Origin: Zopfochytrium polystomum | Lineage: Eukaryota > Chytridiomycota > Chytridiomycetes > Chytridiales > Chytridiaceae | Assembly (NCBI GenBank): GCA_025765615.1 | Contig: JAIVFJ010000335.1 | Location: 1-63,170 of the forward strand | DNA length: 63,170 bases | Direction: 5' to 3' | Shown: positions 11,510 to 23,600 of the stretch, one piece after another | Numbering within the stretch: position 1 is the first letter of the stretch | Layout: each line of letters starts with the position of its first letter | Position numbers and translations under genes: made by a program | Notes under the pieces: model-generated | What the model saw: the letters and a program-made list of their open reading frames with translations, nothing else | What the model was told of the DNA's origin: nothing | Databases searched by the model: none

Positions 11510-11930
11510 ATTGAGTGGTGACTCACTTTGACGGTGTTCTTTAAGTTTCCTTTTTTTTTTTTTTTTTTTTTTTTGTCCCTTTTTACGCTACCTCGTTTTA
11601 CATTTTGAACACATCTTTCATCCTGTTGTGAAGCTTCATGGCGCACCTTTTATATTGAGGAAAGAGAGAAAAAGAACCATTGTAGTCCATTTTCAGGCAA
11701 GCCCTGCTTGTCAGTATGCCAAGGCCAGGTGCTGAGCAAACGGGTTTGCGCGTGTAACGAACATCATCATGGGAACAAGTCGCCCACCGCCCTTCAAAGT
11801 TCCGAAGCTCTTGTGAGCTCTTAGTTCAGGCCTTGTTAGCACGGTACATGCCGAAGCTCCCGAGTTTTACCAAGTTATTTGACCGGGATACGACCCCCGA
11901 ACTGACAAGTTTCCTCTGGCATTGTATAAG
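11510..11930. other. 3' flank of the membrane-protein gene
   Basis: A run of 24 T residues starts at about 11551, forty bases after the stop codon. The remainder, up to the foldback element, shows no gene or recognisable repeat. Confidence 0.5.
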
Positions 11931-12983
11931 CAATTACAGCAATATCCCTAAAACTTTGTGTTAGGTGGAACTGACTGGTTAGCAGCAAGAGGCACAAGAC
12001 GGACCTGAACCTATTGTGACTGTCAGTTATCGTTCTCACAATGCCCATGGGAGAGCGAGCCACCACCAATGCAGACCTGGGCGCTGCTTGCGCTGATGAC
12101 AAATACTCTGAGTATTAAGTGGAACAGAAACCTGGTGTCAACAGTTTTCCTCCTCCTCTGCTCAAGCAGATAATATAGGAGAGGTTTTTACCCTGTGCCA
12201 GTCACGCTTGCCTAGCAACTATTACAGTGTATATCATCATCATGTACCAATAATTCATAACAGAGTTTTTTCTCCTTTCTCTCCAAGTTGGGGAGAAGGA
12301 CCACCCACAAACACACATCTCCACTTCATTCACTCCTTCCACTCACTCACTCAGAGTAGACTGTTTACACTTTGGGGAGGTGACTTGACACGAAGTCCTT
12401 TTTGAGTTGAAAACAAATTGAATTCGACTTCACTCCAAGTCAGTCCCACTTGATTCCAACTTGAAATCCATTGGGGGGATGACGCAATCTGTGGTGCAGC
12501 TGAACAGAAAAACTTCAACTTTGAAGCCTTCCCTTATGTTTCTGACTGGCCTCTGTCGGAATCAGAATCAGTGCTGTGGACAGCCAGAAGACTGGTTCAG
12601 TCAGAGCCAAAGACAGACTGCCTGGAGCCGAGGGTAAAGGTTTTGCAAATATTGTCTCCCTGTCTCTCCCCCAATGTGACAGTTTGAAATGAGAGACTGA
12701 GAGACAAACGTTGAGCCCAATTCTGACTGATCCTCTGCTGGAAGTGGTCTCCTCTGGCGCATGTGGACAAGAGACAGCCTCCAACAGAGGCAAGACAGAT
12801 TGGGCAATCTCGGCAATCTATGTTGGTTTTTCCATTCTGCTGCAGTGCAAATTACATGATCGCCCAGAGCTGGAATCAAGTGGGACCCAACTTGGAATGA
12901 AGTCAGATTCAATTTGTTTTCAATTCAAAAAGGACTTTGTTTCAAGTAGGCTCCTCAAAGTTTTAGGAAGATAGCTGTAAATG
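11931..12983. mobile_element. Foldback/MITE-like element with ~115-bp inverted arms, split by a solo LTR
   Basis: The left arm (11931-11958 continuing at 12370-12459) and right arm (12871-12983) are inverted repeats. Matching blocks include AAGTCCTTTTTGA, TTGAAAACAAATTGAAT and CCTAAAACTTTG. The left arm is interrupted exactly by the solo LTR 11959-12369, whose TSD CTTTG is part of the arm. Without the LTR and one TSD copy the element is about 640 bp. It has no coding capacity. Terminal duplications of the foldback element itself are not clear, so its superfamily is undetermined. Confidence 0.8.
11959..12369 (+). mobile_element. Solo LTR of copia family 2, TSD CTTTG
   Basis: 411 bp, starting TGTTAGGTGGAACTG and ending CTGTTTACA, flanked by perfect CTTTG duplications (11954-11958 and 12370-12374). 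Near-identical LTRs occur at 39321-39712 and 55105-55513. A fragment at 30546-30695 adjoins a copia pol remnant, which identifies the family. Confidence 0.92.
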
Positions 12984-13332
12984 CAAGGTCTATCCACCAT
13001 GTCTACTTTAGAGTTTCCCGTATGGTTGCGTGGTCTACGGAATTGTTGCCCAACACATACAACCAAGGAAATCATTTTTGCACACTTTGCGCAAAAAAAA
13101 AAAAAGTAACATTTATCAAATTCCAGGGATAACCAGTGCAGAGGCTCGCACAAAGAAACAAGATCAACAGAAATGGTCGCCAATTTTTTTTTTTTTTTTT
13201 TTTGCTTGGTACCAGCAGCCACCAGCCACCACTTGTATTTATTTTGTCGTTTTGTTTCTTACTTTACAGAACGTTTTAAAATTGGTTTTGTTTGCTTTTT
13301 TTTTTCGCGACAGTACCAACCACACAGCAAGA
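12984..13332. other. Promoter/leader region of the mucin-like gene
   Basis: No gene is visible before the ATG at 13333. The region holds A- and T-homopolymer runs (13094-13105, 13183-13203, 13295-13304). Confidence 0.5.
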
Positions 13333-13445
13333 ATGGGCAACAACAATGTGTTAACAGTGGGCAAGGCCAAGACGACGGCCTCGGTGGTTCTCCTCGCGAT
13401 GCTGGCCACTTTGGCGACGATAATGATGATGACGACGATGATGAT

Positions 13446-13478
<33 letters not shown>

Positions 13479-14942
13479 CGTCGCGGGCGTCGTGGACGCG
13501 GCGCCGCTCGCCGATCCGCTGCTCCCGTTCGGGGTCAACATGCCGGCGGCGGTGGCGCCTGTAGCCGAACGCGACGGCGACCGCTTAGACCTCCTGCGCC
13601 ACAACAATGTCGCCGGGCTACACAGGCGGCAGGTGGCGCCGGCCTCGTCGGACCCGGCGTCGGGGTCGCCCACCGCCACGGCCGCGCAGCCCTCCGAGGC
13701 GACGTCGGCCTCGTCAGCGGCCCCGTCGGTGTCGGCATCCTCCACGGCCATCGGCAACGACCCGTCGTCCACTGCAGAGCCGGGAGCGTCGTCGTCGTCG
13801 CCGGCGGGTGGTGCGGCGCCAAGCAACTCTGAGGCGCAGACGTCCAACGCTCCAACGCCCGCCCAGTCATTGCCGTCGTCCAGCGATCCTGCTGGCTCCA
13901 CTTCGCAGGGTACGGCGCCGGGAGAGACGATTGCGAAGACGGTTACAAAGACTGTGTCGAGCACTGCCGATTCGTCCACTGCTTCCGTAACATCGGTGAG
14001 GCCGTTTTTGCTGAAAGAATGAATCTTGCGTGAGGGACGCTTGGTTTCTGTTGATTGGCCTCTTGTATTGATTGACGTGTGAAACTCCATTCTTTTCGTT
14101 TGCCAACCCCTAGAGCGCATCCAACTCTTCTCAAAGTCAGAGTGATGGCACACCCAGTAACCTTGGGCAATGGGGAATGATCATTGGCATTATCCTTGCC
14201 TGCGTATTTTTCATCTCTGGTGAGTTTGCGAGAACAAATTAGAGGACATATTCTTACACTAACATGCACGGAACCCATATCTCACACGCGTACACCCATT
14301 CACCCACGCTCTCTCTCTCTCTCAGTCGCGGTGTATATCGTCAAGATCTGGTTCCTTCCGGCATCGAAAGGATTCAAGCAGCGCAAGATGGGCAGCGCTT
14401 ACTCGCAAGAGCACCAGGACGGAAACATGACGCCCACCCGATCGGAAGCAGCTCGCGACCAGTTGCGCGATCTGACGCTTTCGACGGCGTCGCCGACCCC
14501 GCTTTTGGTGTCGCGGTCGGGGTCGCCGGCGTTTTCGGGGAGCCAGGCGCCGACGTACTCGCTGCAGCGGACCAACTCGCGAGCGTCCAGCAACCGGGTG
14601 GAGCAGCTTGCGGCAATTGTACCCCACGCAACCCTGTACGACCCGCACCAAATACAGCAGCATGCAGGGGCAATGACCATGTCGTCGTCGTCGTCGACTT
14701 TGGGGTACGAGGCGGGGTACGCGGCGGCGCATTCGGGGCGTGGGGCAGTCGTTGGGGCAGCCGGCGGAGACGGCGGCGTTCCGAGCCATTACACGAGCAG
14801 CACAATGGACGCGGCGAGTGCTTATGGGGGTAGTACCGCGCGTTGGCAGGAGCACCAGCAGCAGCAGCAGCATCAGCAGCAGGCATCGCTACTCTACCAC
14901 CAGCAGCAGCAGCAGCAGCAGCAACAGTATGCACAGTACTGA
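13333..14942 (+). CDS. Mucin-like single-pass membrane sensor protein
   Basis: Three exons, 13333-13995, 14114-14219 and 14326-14942 (461 residues), with GTGAGG..TAG and GTGAGT..CAG introns and continuous frame. The N-terminus is a hydrophobic leader (residues about 15-57) that includes a run of Met/Thr dipeptides. A possible dibasic (RR) processing site lies at 98-99. Residues 100-240 are Ser/Thr/Ala/Pro-rich and probably O-glycosylated. A transmembrane helix at about 242-265 (GMIIGIILACVFFISVAVYI) spans the second intron and is followed by basic residues. The cytoplasmic tail of about 190 residues is Ser-rich with two Gln/His runs at the end. The layout fits fungal surface sensors of the Mid2/WSC kind without a recognisable Cys-rich domain. 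Function is inferred from layout and from the neighbouring WSC gene. Confidence 0.8.
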
Positions 14943-15433
14943 GCGAACTGCTGCCTGATAACGATACTGTTGATGAGGGCAGTAGAAGGTTCGCTGTGCG
15001 GCGTTGTTATTCCAATAAACTCTTCACCCTCAGACTGATGGGACAATAAATGAGGGAGGATTTTCATTGGGTTGCATTACTGTAAAATCGGGCAGCAGGC
15101 TTCTTTTGGTTTGCGCCTCATTTTCGGTTTTTTTGTTTTTTTTTTTTTTTTTCTTTTGGAATTGTGAAAATGAAATTGGTAAGCCGCACAGTGACACAGA
15201 GGGAGAGAGAGAGTGTGTTTTTTTTGTTTAAACAAGGTCTGTGACACTCCCCCCCTCGTGTCGGACACTCATAGAAAAAAAAATAAAACAACGAAACAAA
15301 ACAAAAACCCCGCGGGAATAAAAGTGAAGCCGTCGTCAACTTGCACTGGGGCGGCGCGTTCTGAAGTGTCCCCCGTCCCCTCTTTCTCTTGTCCCCCCCC
15401 CCAAGGCAGTCAAGTCGGTCACCGACCGCCTTC

Positions 15434-15474
<41 letters not shown>

Positions 15475-15503
15475 CCGACCGCTCGGCAACCATCGAACGC
15501 AAC
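14943..15503. other. Intergenic and 5' leader of the WSC gene
   Basis: T-rich run at 15130-15152, CT-rich tract, and a (CA)n microsatellite at about 15438-15471 shortly upstream of the ATG at 15504. No other gene is seen. Confidence 0.5.
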
Positions 15504-17623
15504 ATGGGCCGAAGAGAACGAGACGGCGGCAGCAGCATCAGCGCCGCACACCAGCCACAGGCGAACGCACCGCCGACTCGCCCCCACTGCCATCACCATC
15601 ACCATCGCCACCACCACCAAAGACGACAGCAACAGCAAGTTGCTCCGCTTCTCTTCCCACTGCTTCTACTGCAACTGCTGCTCGCCTTTGACGGCCGTGT
15701 GCCGGCAGCTTACGGCGCTGTCCAAGCCTACTACAAAGGTGTGTGTGAGCACGAGAATTGGGGGTTTGGGTGTGTGTGCGCTCCTCTCCTCCCCTCCCCC
15801 CTTGCCTTGGCACCACCACAAGCACAGCTCGATGAACTGCTTAACCGATAAAAAAAAAAACAAAAAAAAAAAAAACAACAAAAAACAAAAAAAAACAAAA
15901 AAAAACGAAAAACACCCTAAAAACCAAACCCAAACAAAAAACGACAAACAAAACGCCCTGGAAAAAATGAAAAAGGCTGCCACGGCAACTGGCAATTCAG
16001 CCAAAAGTTCAAGACGCCCGCCTTTGCCGGCGCGCCCTTCACCCTGCCCGCGTCGTCGTTCTCCGTCGTCGACTGCGCCCTCGCGTGCGGCGGCGTCGTC
16101 GACTCGTACGTCTTTCTCGGCCTGGTCGCCGCTGGTGGATCCGTCGCGTCGTGCCAGTGTGTGTCGGCCTCCGACCCAAACTGGGTCTTCGACCTCGCGA
16201 GCGTGCCGGGCATCGCAGACAGCGCCTGCACTCTGAACTGCGCCGACGGTCAGCGCTGCGGGGGCTTTGACGACGCATTCGGAATTAAGTACGCTGCCTA
16301 CCTCGTCGCGAACCCTTACCCGCCCGACGCCAGTCCGCCTCTGAGCCCAGCCGTCAAGGTGAGCCACACTTTTTAGTTTTAAGTTTTATTTGCATTGCTC
16401 CTTTGTTGGATGTTGTTACACCCACGACCCGACCCTCTCCTTGCAAAACTCTGCAGCACCAAACGGGCTGTGAGTGTTTGAGGATGTAGAATGCCCTTGT
16501 GTGTAGATTATATGCTCTTATCCATCCGTATATTAACACCCTCCCCCTTTGTTTCACAAAGGCCGCAATTAGCGGCGGGTCTGGCGGCGGCGGCGGAAAC
16601 TCGGTGCCGGCGTCCCAGGATGCACCGACTACCACCACATCAGCGCCGGTTCAGCCGCAAACGACCACCCAAGTCCAAACAAACCCCAGCACGGCCAGCG
16701 TGACTTCCACGACCGATGTACAGCAGCAGCAGCAGCGGCAGTCGTCATTCACGGCATCGCAATCTCAGCCGACCGCCAGCGCATCGCCCATCCTGCCGGG
16801 AGTCACGACATCTGGCGCGACGGCGGTCGCGTCCGACGGCGCCTCCGGCAGAGGCACGGTGACGAGATCGCCCGGCGGCGCCACAGACGGGATGGCTGGA
16901 GACGGAGAAAGTACCGGGAGCGTAGAGGCCGGGGCGGCTGGGGCGGCGACGGCGTCGAGCACTACGGTGCAGACGCTGTTACCGCTGGACCGGGCGGGCG
17001 GCGCGGCGGGGCTGTCGTTTGGGGCGTTTGTTGGCATCGGCGTGGCGATCGGGCTGCTGATCACGGCAGTCGCGGCGCTGCATCTCATTCTGCGTCGGCG
17101 GCGGCAGCAGCAGCATCAGCAGCATCTTCGTGGCGAGTCAGTCTCCAAGATGTCGCTGGCGCGGGGGAGGAGCGTGAGCGGGAGCGGCAGCGTCCGCGCG
17201 ACGAGCAGGAAGAGCTACGGAAGCGCCATCAGCGGCAGCACGATCAGCTTTGTGGCGCCAACGGGGCGCGTCAGTCGGATTCGTGGTTGGCCGCGCGGCG
17301 GCGGTGGGCCGATGGGCCGTGCGTTCTTCCGGTTCGACGATGAGGACGACGACGACGTGGACGACCGGCCTTTCTATAACGGCGGCAGCAGCGTACGCAG
17401 CGACAGTGTGCGGAGCGGGAGCAGCGTGCCGCTCGGCACCGCCTCGCCGACACCCGCGTCGGTACTGTCGTACGCGGGGGCGGAGAGTACCTCGTCTTCT
17501 GACGACACGAGTGCGTTGGAGCTTGGAGGTTGGGCAGGGCCGGGTCCAAACTATGCTGGGCCTCCTGCGTTTCATGCAGAGCAGCTCGCGCCGCCTTTTA
17601 TGGCACGGGACGTTGGGCGCTAG
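15504..17623 (+). CDS. WSC-domain cell-wall sensor
   Basis: Three exons, 15504-15738, 15976-16358 and 16562-17623 (559 residues). A His/Gln/Arg-rich N-terminus precedes a hydrophobic leader (residues 46-60, VAPLLFPLLLLQLLL). Exon 2 encodes a cysteine-rich WSC-type domain (about 79-190) with the hallmarks GCHGNW, FSVVDCALACGG, SCQC, DSACTLNC and QRCGG. A Ser/Thr-rich stalk follows, then one TM helix at about 355-380 (FVGIGVAIGLLITAVAALHL) ending in RRRR, then a Ser-rich cytoplasmic tail with an acidic DDEDDDDVDD patch. WSC sensors bind wall polysaccharide and signal wall stress through Rho1. Both introns have unusual 3' ends: acceptor 15974-15975 follows an A-rich tract, and 16560-16561 reads acaaag. 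Frame continuity across GC|WSC supports the choice. Confidence 0.85.
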
Positions 17624-18668
17624 GTGCGCTGAAGATTGAAGAAGTGTATATGCGTACAGTATTTATGTTGGGTCTATTGTGCCGTGCGTTTACTATAAAT
17701 TCTCTTGATCGCTTGTGCTCGCACGAAAGAAATTAAGTAAGAATCATGTCAATACTGATGAAAGCACTCGTGTAGGCTTCCATGACAGCTGCAGCAGTTG
17801 TCAGACGCAGACAGATGCAGCTGTCACCATGTGTTTCAATACTCAATGGTGCGAGGTTTTCTTCAAATGTCTTCTTCACTCGGGACAATTGCTTGCAGCA
17901 GAGTATTTAAAGAAGTTGGAATGTAACAACAAATGACGGAGTTTTGGCTCAATCAACGGCTTGCTTGACCTGTACACACAATTTTGAGGGTCCTAAAGTT
18001 GATAATACACCCGCAAAGTGGCAAAGAGGAAGAACAGCCACCACTTGCGTCGGTGCTTTTTTTCTTTTTTTCTTTTTTTCTTTTTAATTTTTGTTCCGAA
18101 AGGAAGAAAAACATGGGCAATTGATGGGTAGAGATGGGGAAAATGTGAGGTAAAAAAAAAATGGAAAGACACACAAGCACAGAGAGACAGAGAGACAGAG
18201 AGACAGAGAAAGAGCGAGAGATCGAAATGAGGAGAGATGGGAATTACTACAATCGCTGACTCAGCCAGACAGACAGCAAGACAGACAGCCACCGATATTG
18301 ACAGACAGGAGACTGGAGAGGGGAGGGAGACAGAGAGAAAGAGAGAGAGCGGTTGGAAAAAAAAGGAGAGGAACAGAGAGAGAGGGAGAGAGAGAGAGAG
18401 AGAGTGAGAGAGAGAGAGAAGAAACCCCAATCGATTGATACTCTCTTATTCTACTCACTTTCGCGCGCGACTCCCCCAAGTCAGAAACAACACCCCGCAA
18501 CAGGCACCAGCCCGCCCCTGCACCTGCAAAACTACTTCTGCTGCGTGCGTTCCCCCGCTTGCTGCTCACTGTTAGCCGCGTTGCCCCCCGCCTGCCTCAG
18601 TGCGGTTGCAGACATTAGGAGGCCCGATATCTGCTGAGCCGACCCATCGTCCCTTTACCCCACCTGCG
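17624..18668. other. Intergenic, microsatellite-rich promoter region
   Basis: No gene is visible. (GAGACA)/(GAGA)n and CAGACAGA tracts fill 18180-18420, and an A/T-rich block with TTTTTC repeats lies at 18056-18085. The next ATG is at 18669. Confidence 0.5.
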
Positions 18669-19735
18669 ATGCACTCCGTCAGTCCCCGCCAAAGCCTCTT
18701 TCGCTCGCACGATTGCACAATGCGGATGGATGATGGTTGCTGCTCCTCATGTAGTCGACATCGATCGCTTGCTGAGCCTCTTCCCGCTTCGAAGAGAAGG
18801 GGATCGACCAGAAGCGCCCATTCATCCTCGATTCGTCCTCGTCAAGCGCAATGCGTCCCGTCATTGGCGCGGCTATCATCCGCATCGTTCACGCTCACTT
18901 TTGCCCTTTTCGCCAGTGTTTTGGTGGCCGTCTTTGGGCCATCGCCGACTGTCGCAGAGGAGTACGGCCATATGACCTATTACTATACGGAGACCGGCAA
19001 CGCTGGTGCTTGTGGATCTTATTTGCATGACACAGATTACCTTGTCGCAATGGTGAGTGATTGCTCGTATCCAAGTGGTCGACGTGATCGCCTCCACTAA
19101 ACTGCCTATGCCGCCTGATTCAGAGCCTCGGTCGATATTCTTCGTCTTACTGTGGGAGGCAGGTCTGCATCAGTGCCAATGGAGTCACTGTCCAAGCCAC
19201 CATCAAGGACGCCTGCGAATCGTGCGGTTATTCGGATCTGGACGCGTCCCCCGCCTTGTTTAGTGCGATCACGTCGCTCTCAGCTGGGCTCATTCAAATC
19301 TCCTGGCATTTTTGCGATGAGTCTCCAGCACAAACAACCTCCCAGGCTCCCGCCCCCACAACTACTTCGAGCGCTGCCCCGCCGCCCTCCTCAACAGCTT
19401 CTCCGTCGTCATCGTCGTCATCGACGTCATCCTCCATTTCGGCCTCGGCCAATTCTACCATAACGTCGTCGGCGAGCTCGTCGAAGCCGACAACGTCCAC
19501 CTCCACTCGACCATTCTTCTCGCTCAATGGCACCGTCTCGTGGCCCACCATGACTACAAGCTACTATGCCAAATCCCTTCGCACCAATTGCATGGCGAAA
19601 TATCACACCACCGTGACGTCGTCGTCGTCGTCGTCGTCCTCCTCCCAAACTGTTACGACCTCGACTCGTTCGGGATCGTCGGCGGGTTCGTCTTCTTCGA
19701 CTTCTTCCACGTCGTCATCGTCAACTACTTCCTAG
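18669..19735 (+). CDS. Secreted/anchored double-psi beta-barrel (RlpA-like) protein
   Basis: Two exons, 18669-19052 and 19124-19735 (331 residues), joined by a phase-0 GTGAGT..CAG intron with a CTAAAC branch-like site. A hydrophobic segment at about 74-92 (FTLTFALFASVLVAVFG) acts as signal peptide or anchor. An alternative start is ATG 18720. Residues 98-180 form a double-psi beta-barrel of the fungal RlpA-like/expansin-related type. Motifs are GHMTYYY, GACG, YCGRQVCISANG, VQATIKDACESCGYSDLD (a conserved D-C-C-D core), SPALFSAI and GLIQISWHFC. The remainder is a Ser/Thr-rich tail without a clear GPI signal. Such domains are found in secreted wall-associated proteins, and most lack demonstrated enzyme activity. 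It is the fourth surface gene in this tandem block. Confidence 0.8.
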
Positions 19736-20298
19736 TCTGCTCAGCTTGCGCGACCACGGCGGTGACCACGAGCCAGGCGTTTGACGTCTGGAAGGAGGTC
19801 TTTTCAATCTGAGGACGGTGGTCCATTCATTTAGTTCACATCCATGCATTGATTGATTCGTGCCCTTACCCGACCATTTATCCACTGGTCAAGCAAACCC
19901 CCCATTCTGCCAATCGACTCCATCCGCACCCTTTGTCCCGCTTCTTGTTTCCCAGCTTCCGCTGCTGTCTCTGCGTAGATGTTTCCTTTTCTCCTCTCCG
20001 CTCAATTCACCGTTTCTCCTTTTTCTCTTCTTCCTCCTATTTGGGTGCTATGCAAGCCAGTGTTTTTCCCGCACCTCCCTTCCCGTCCCTTTGCTTGTCC
20101 TCCTCTCATCCCACTGCTCATCCTTCCACTCATCCTTCCTCTCATCTTTCGTCTCCGTGTTGTTTGGCGCTGCAGATATGATTTCCTTTCCCTCTGCCCT
20201 TACTCTCTTGTAGACGGACCCTGGCGCCCTCTGTGTGTTGTTGTTGAGTCAGTGAACAGGACCAATGGAGAAAAAAGAAAACAAAAAACAAAGGAAAA
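19736..20298. other. 3' flank, pyrimidine-rich, up to the copia insertion
   Basis: Long CT-rich stretches (19960-20215) with several open but uninterpretable frames. The A-rich sequence 20265-20298 is the target of the copia element. Confidence 0.5.
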
Positions 20299-20434
20299 TG
20301 TTGGAATATGCCCCCGCGAAGAAGAAATGAAAAAAAAAAAGAAGAAGTTGATCACAGACTTGACTTGTCACACCATCCTGCTCGCACGACGACCACGACC
20401 GCAATCACCATCGCCTCACTGCCAGATTCCAACA
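20299..20434 (+). repeat. 5' LTR of copia family 1
   Basis: 136 bp, with short inverted ends TGTTGGAA/TTCCAACA, an A11 run, and a partner at 29695-29831. Confidence 0.95.
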
Positions 20435-20687
20435 CCTTACCAGGGAGAGCTCTTCAGAGCGAGAAGAGACCAACTGAGCGATCGAGCGATTGATCCAGCG
20501 AATTTGGATCGAAAAAACCCAACGACCAACCCCAAGGAGCGAGTCGAACCAGCCATCCATTGATCACCACCACCGCTTCAACAAAGCGATCGCTTTCACC
20601 AGTCAGCTATACAGCCACTGTTTTGCACCCATCGATCACGAGACAAGTGACGACCTACAAGTCAAGAATCCAATCGCTTAACACAAT

Positions 20688-23600
20688 ATGAGTGTCAAAC
20701 TAGTCCACCAGGCCCTCAATAACCCCATCTACTTTGACACATGGTACGAAGACGTACTTGGCTATCTCGCTGGCAAGGATGCACTTGCTACTATTAGCCT
20801 TCGAGCAGCACGACGTGCAGGCGCTGCCGTCGGCGCAGCCGCCAGAGCTGGAACTGGTGCTGACGCTGCTGCTGCTACTGGAGCCGCTACTGGAGCTGCT
20901 GCTGGAGCCAGCCCTGCTGCTGCCGGTGCAGGATTCGTCAACTGGACTGCTGCAGCACCCCCCGACGTGGAGCCATCAGATGTCATGCGTATCCTCCCAG
21001 TACATGTACCCAATCATCCACAGTATGTCGGCTACTGGACCTTCAGTGACGACGGAACTGTCTTTCCTGGAATGTCAGGAACAGGGCAGGACAGGACAAG
21101 GCAGACAAGGAACTGAGAGGAGTGATGATTGTATTGGAAACAATAATTCACTTGAGGGATGGGACAGGTCCCCCATCCCCCTTTTATACCTTTTGAGAGT
21201 CTTCCTTGTCAAGACTCAAAGAAAGTTCCAGAAAGAGCAATTAGTAATACAATGATACCAATGATACCAATGACAACAAGACAAGTCAGGAAAGCAAAGA
21301 AGGTTCCAGAAGGTTCCACAAGGTTCCATGAAGGAATGTTCTAGAAGGTTCCAGAAGGTTCCAGAAGGTTCCATGAAGGAATGTTCTAGAAGGTTCCAGA
21401 GGTTTCCAGAGGGTGATTCATAACATCATCTCCCCCTTTTAGGCCTCTTCTGCAACTTGGTGGGGTACCTGGTCTTGAACTTGAGCAGAAGGTCTTGGCA
21501 GTGAGTGAGGTTTGACTCAGGTTCCCAGGTGTTGTCAGCATCTGAGTAACCCTTCCACTTAACAAGGAACTTGAGTGTCCTTCCAAACCACTTGGCATCT
21601 AAGATTTGTTCAACCTCAAATTCCTCTTCACCTTCTACCTCAACTGGAGGAGGAGGAGGAACAACTCTGCCTGGAATGGAATTGGCCACAAACTTCTCCA
21701 AAAGGCTGACATGGAAAACTGGGTGGATCTTCATGGATGCAGGGAGATCCAGCTTGAAGGTGACTGGATTGATTTGCTCCAAGATCTTGAAAGGTCTCAA
21801 CTTGAGGTTGTCTAGCTTGGGACTTGGTCTTTTGGACTGCAAGTTCTTCCTCATGCCTGGCCAGTAAAAGTCTCTGGAAACAAGCTCATATGTCTTGTGC
21901 TCTCCTGGGTGTCCAGCTGTTGCTGCATCATGCCTTGTCTTGAGTATCTCAAGTTTTTCCTCTTCTTGGCTGATTTGAATCTTGTGAGGCTTGGGGTCCT
22001 TGGAAATAGCATGGGCCCACACACTGTCAGGAAGCAGTGAAAGGTGTGTCTTGGGTGGTGGGGTGAAACCATCTCCCCCTTCAGGTGCAAGGTCTGTCCT
22101 TCTGTGCTCATCAGCAGTGGGGCTTGAATTGTTGACTGGGAACTGTGATTCTTGAATCTTTGACTGAGGGTTCTGTTCTTGGCAAAGACTGTGAGCTGTG
22201 GAGCTTGAATCTTGAATTTGGACTGTGAACTGTGGTACTTGAAGCTTTGACTGTGGGTTCTGTGAACTACAGACTTGGCCATGACTGTGAGCTCTATGAG
22301 CTGTGCTGGAATCTTGACTATGAACTGTGAACTGTGAAACTTGAATCTTGGCTGGGATCTGTGAGCTGCAGGCTGATACTGGAGCTGTCATTTGTGGTTG
22401 ACCTTGGATACTAGGCTGAGAGCCTTGAATCAGGGACTTGAGAGCATGAGACTTGGAGGCTTGACTTGAGTTTTGGGTGACTGTTCCAATTGGTGGAGGT
22501 TGGACTTGACCAGTGACCCAATCAATGGCAGGGTTCTGGGCTTGCAGCCATGGTAATCCCAGGATGACAGAGAATGTGGGTGAGCCAAGATCCAATACTT
22601 CCAGGTTGACCATGGATGGTGGAAAGTCTTGGATGTGGAGGTTTAGCTTGGTTTCATGGCTGATTTCCTTGAACAGAGCATGATTGGCAAAGTGGACCTT
22701 GAGGGGTGTGGATTTCTTGATCGTAGGAATGGCACAAGACTTGGCAAGGGTGGCATCAATGATGTTGCAGGATGATCCAGAGTCTATAAGGGCCTTGGTT
22801 GTGATGGTTGACTTGGGTGAGAGTTGAATCTTGACATCCATGGTGAGTTGGTGGGGCTTGGAATCTGAGGTGTTTGTGGTGCTGGTGGTGGTGATGAAAC
22901 AGGGGCAGCTTGGAGGAGGGTCCAGGGAATTGCCCCTCAGTGAGCCTGGACCTGGGAGTTTGGGTGCTTCTTCTTTGGGCAGTCCTTGACAGCATGCTCC
23001 TTGGAGCCACAGTAAAAACACAGTCCCTGCTGGGCCCTCCTTGTTTTCTCCTCTTGGCTCAGAGGACCCTTAGGAAGTGTCTCAACTGCATCCACTTGCA
23101 TGGGTTCAGGAACTGTGAGAGCTTGAGGAACTGGGGTAGGTCTTGATGTAGTTCCTACTTGTCTTTGCTTCAGCCTCTTGGAGTAGAGTCTGTTGTCAAT
23201 CTTGATGGCAAGGAGAATGTACTCTTCCAAGGTCTCAGGGATGTGCAGAGACTGGGAGAGCATGTCTTGGATAGACTCATGGAGACCATCATGGTACAGC
23301 TCCATCAGAGCTGCATCATTGTATCCAGAGTCTCTGGCTAGTTGCTTGAATTGGTTGGTGTAGGCCACACAAGATTGCTTTCCTTGCTTGATATGCTTGA
23401 GCTTGGATCTTGCTGTCCAAGATGCGTAGGGGTCACCAAAGGTAGCCTCCAGCCCTTCCCAGAGCTCTTGCAGGGTGGTGGGTGTGCTTGGGAGAGATCT
23501 GTACCATGATTGAGCTTGACCAGACAGGAGGGTGCTTGTGAAAAGAACCTTGACTTGCTCACTGGGAAATCTTGAAGGTTGGAGAAGGATGACATTCTCC

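Noticed and set aside
10266..11646. Minus-strand frames opposite the PY-protein gene
   Set aside because: They are antisense shadows of a Ser/Pro-rich coding sequence with Arg-rich, repeat-like translations.
22973..22979. C-CCA-AAG as a gypsy gag/pol frameshift site
   Set aside because: It is in phase and leads into the pol frame, but the A-site AAG codon is a poor slippery context in eukaryotes and no clear downstream stem was found. It is kept only as a note in the gag entry.
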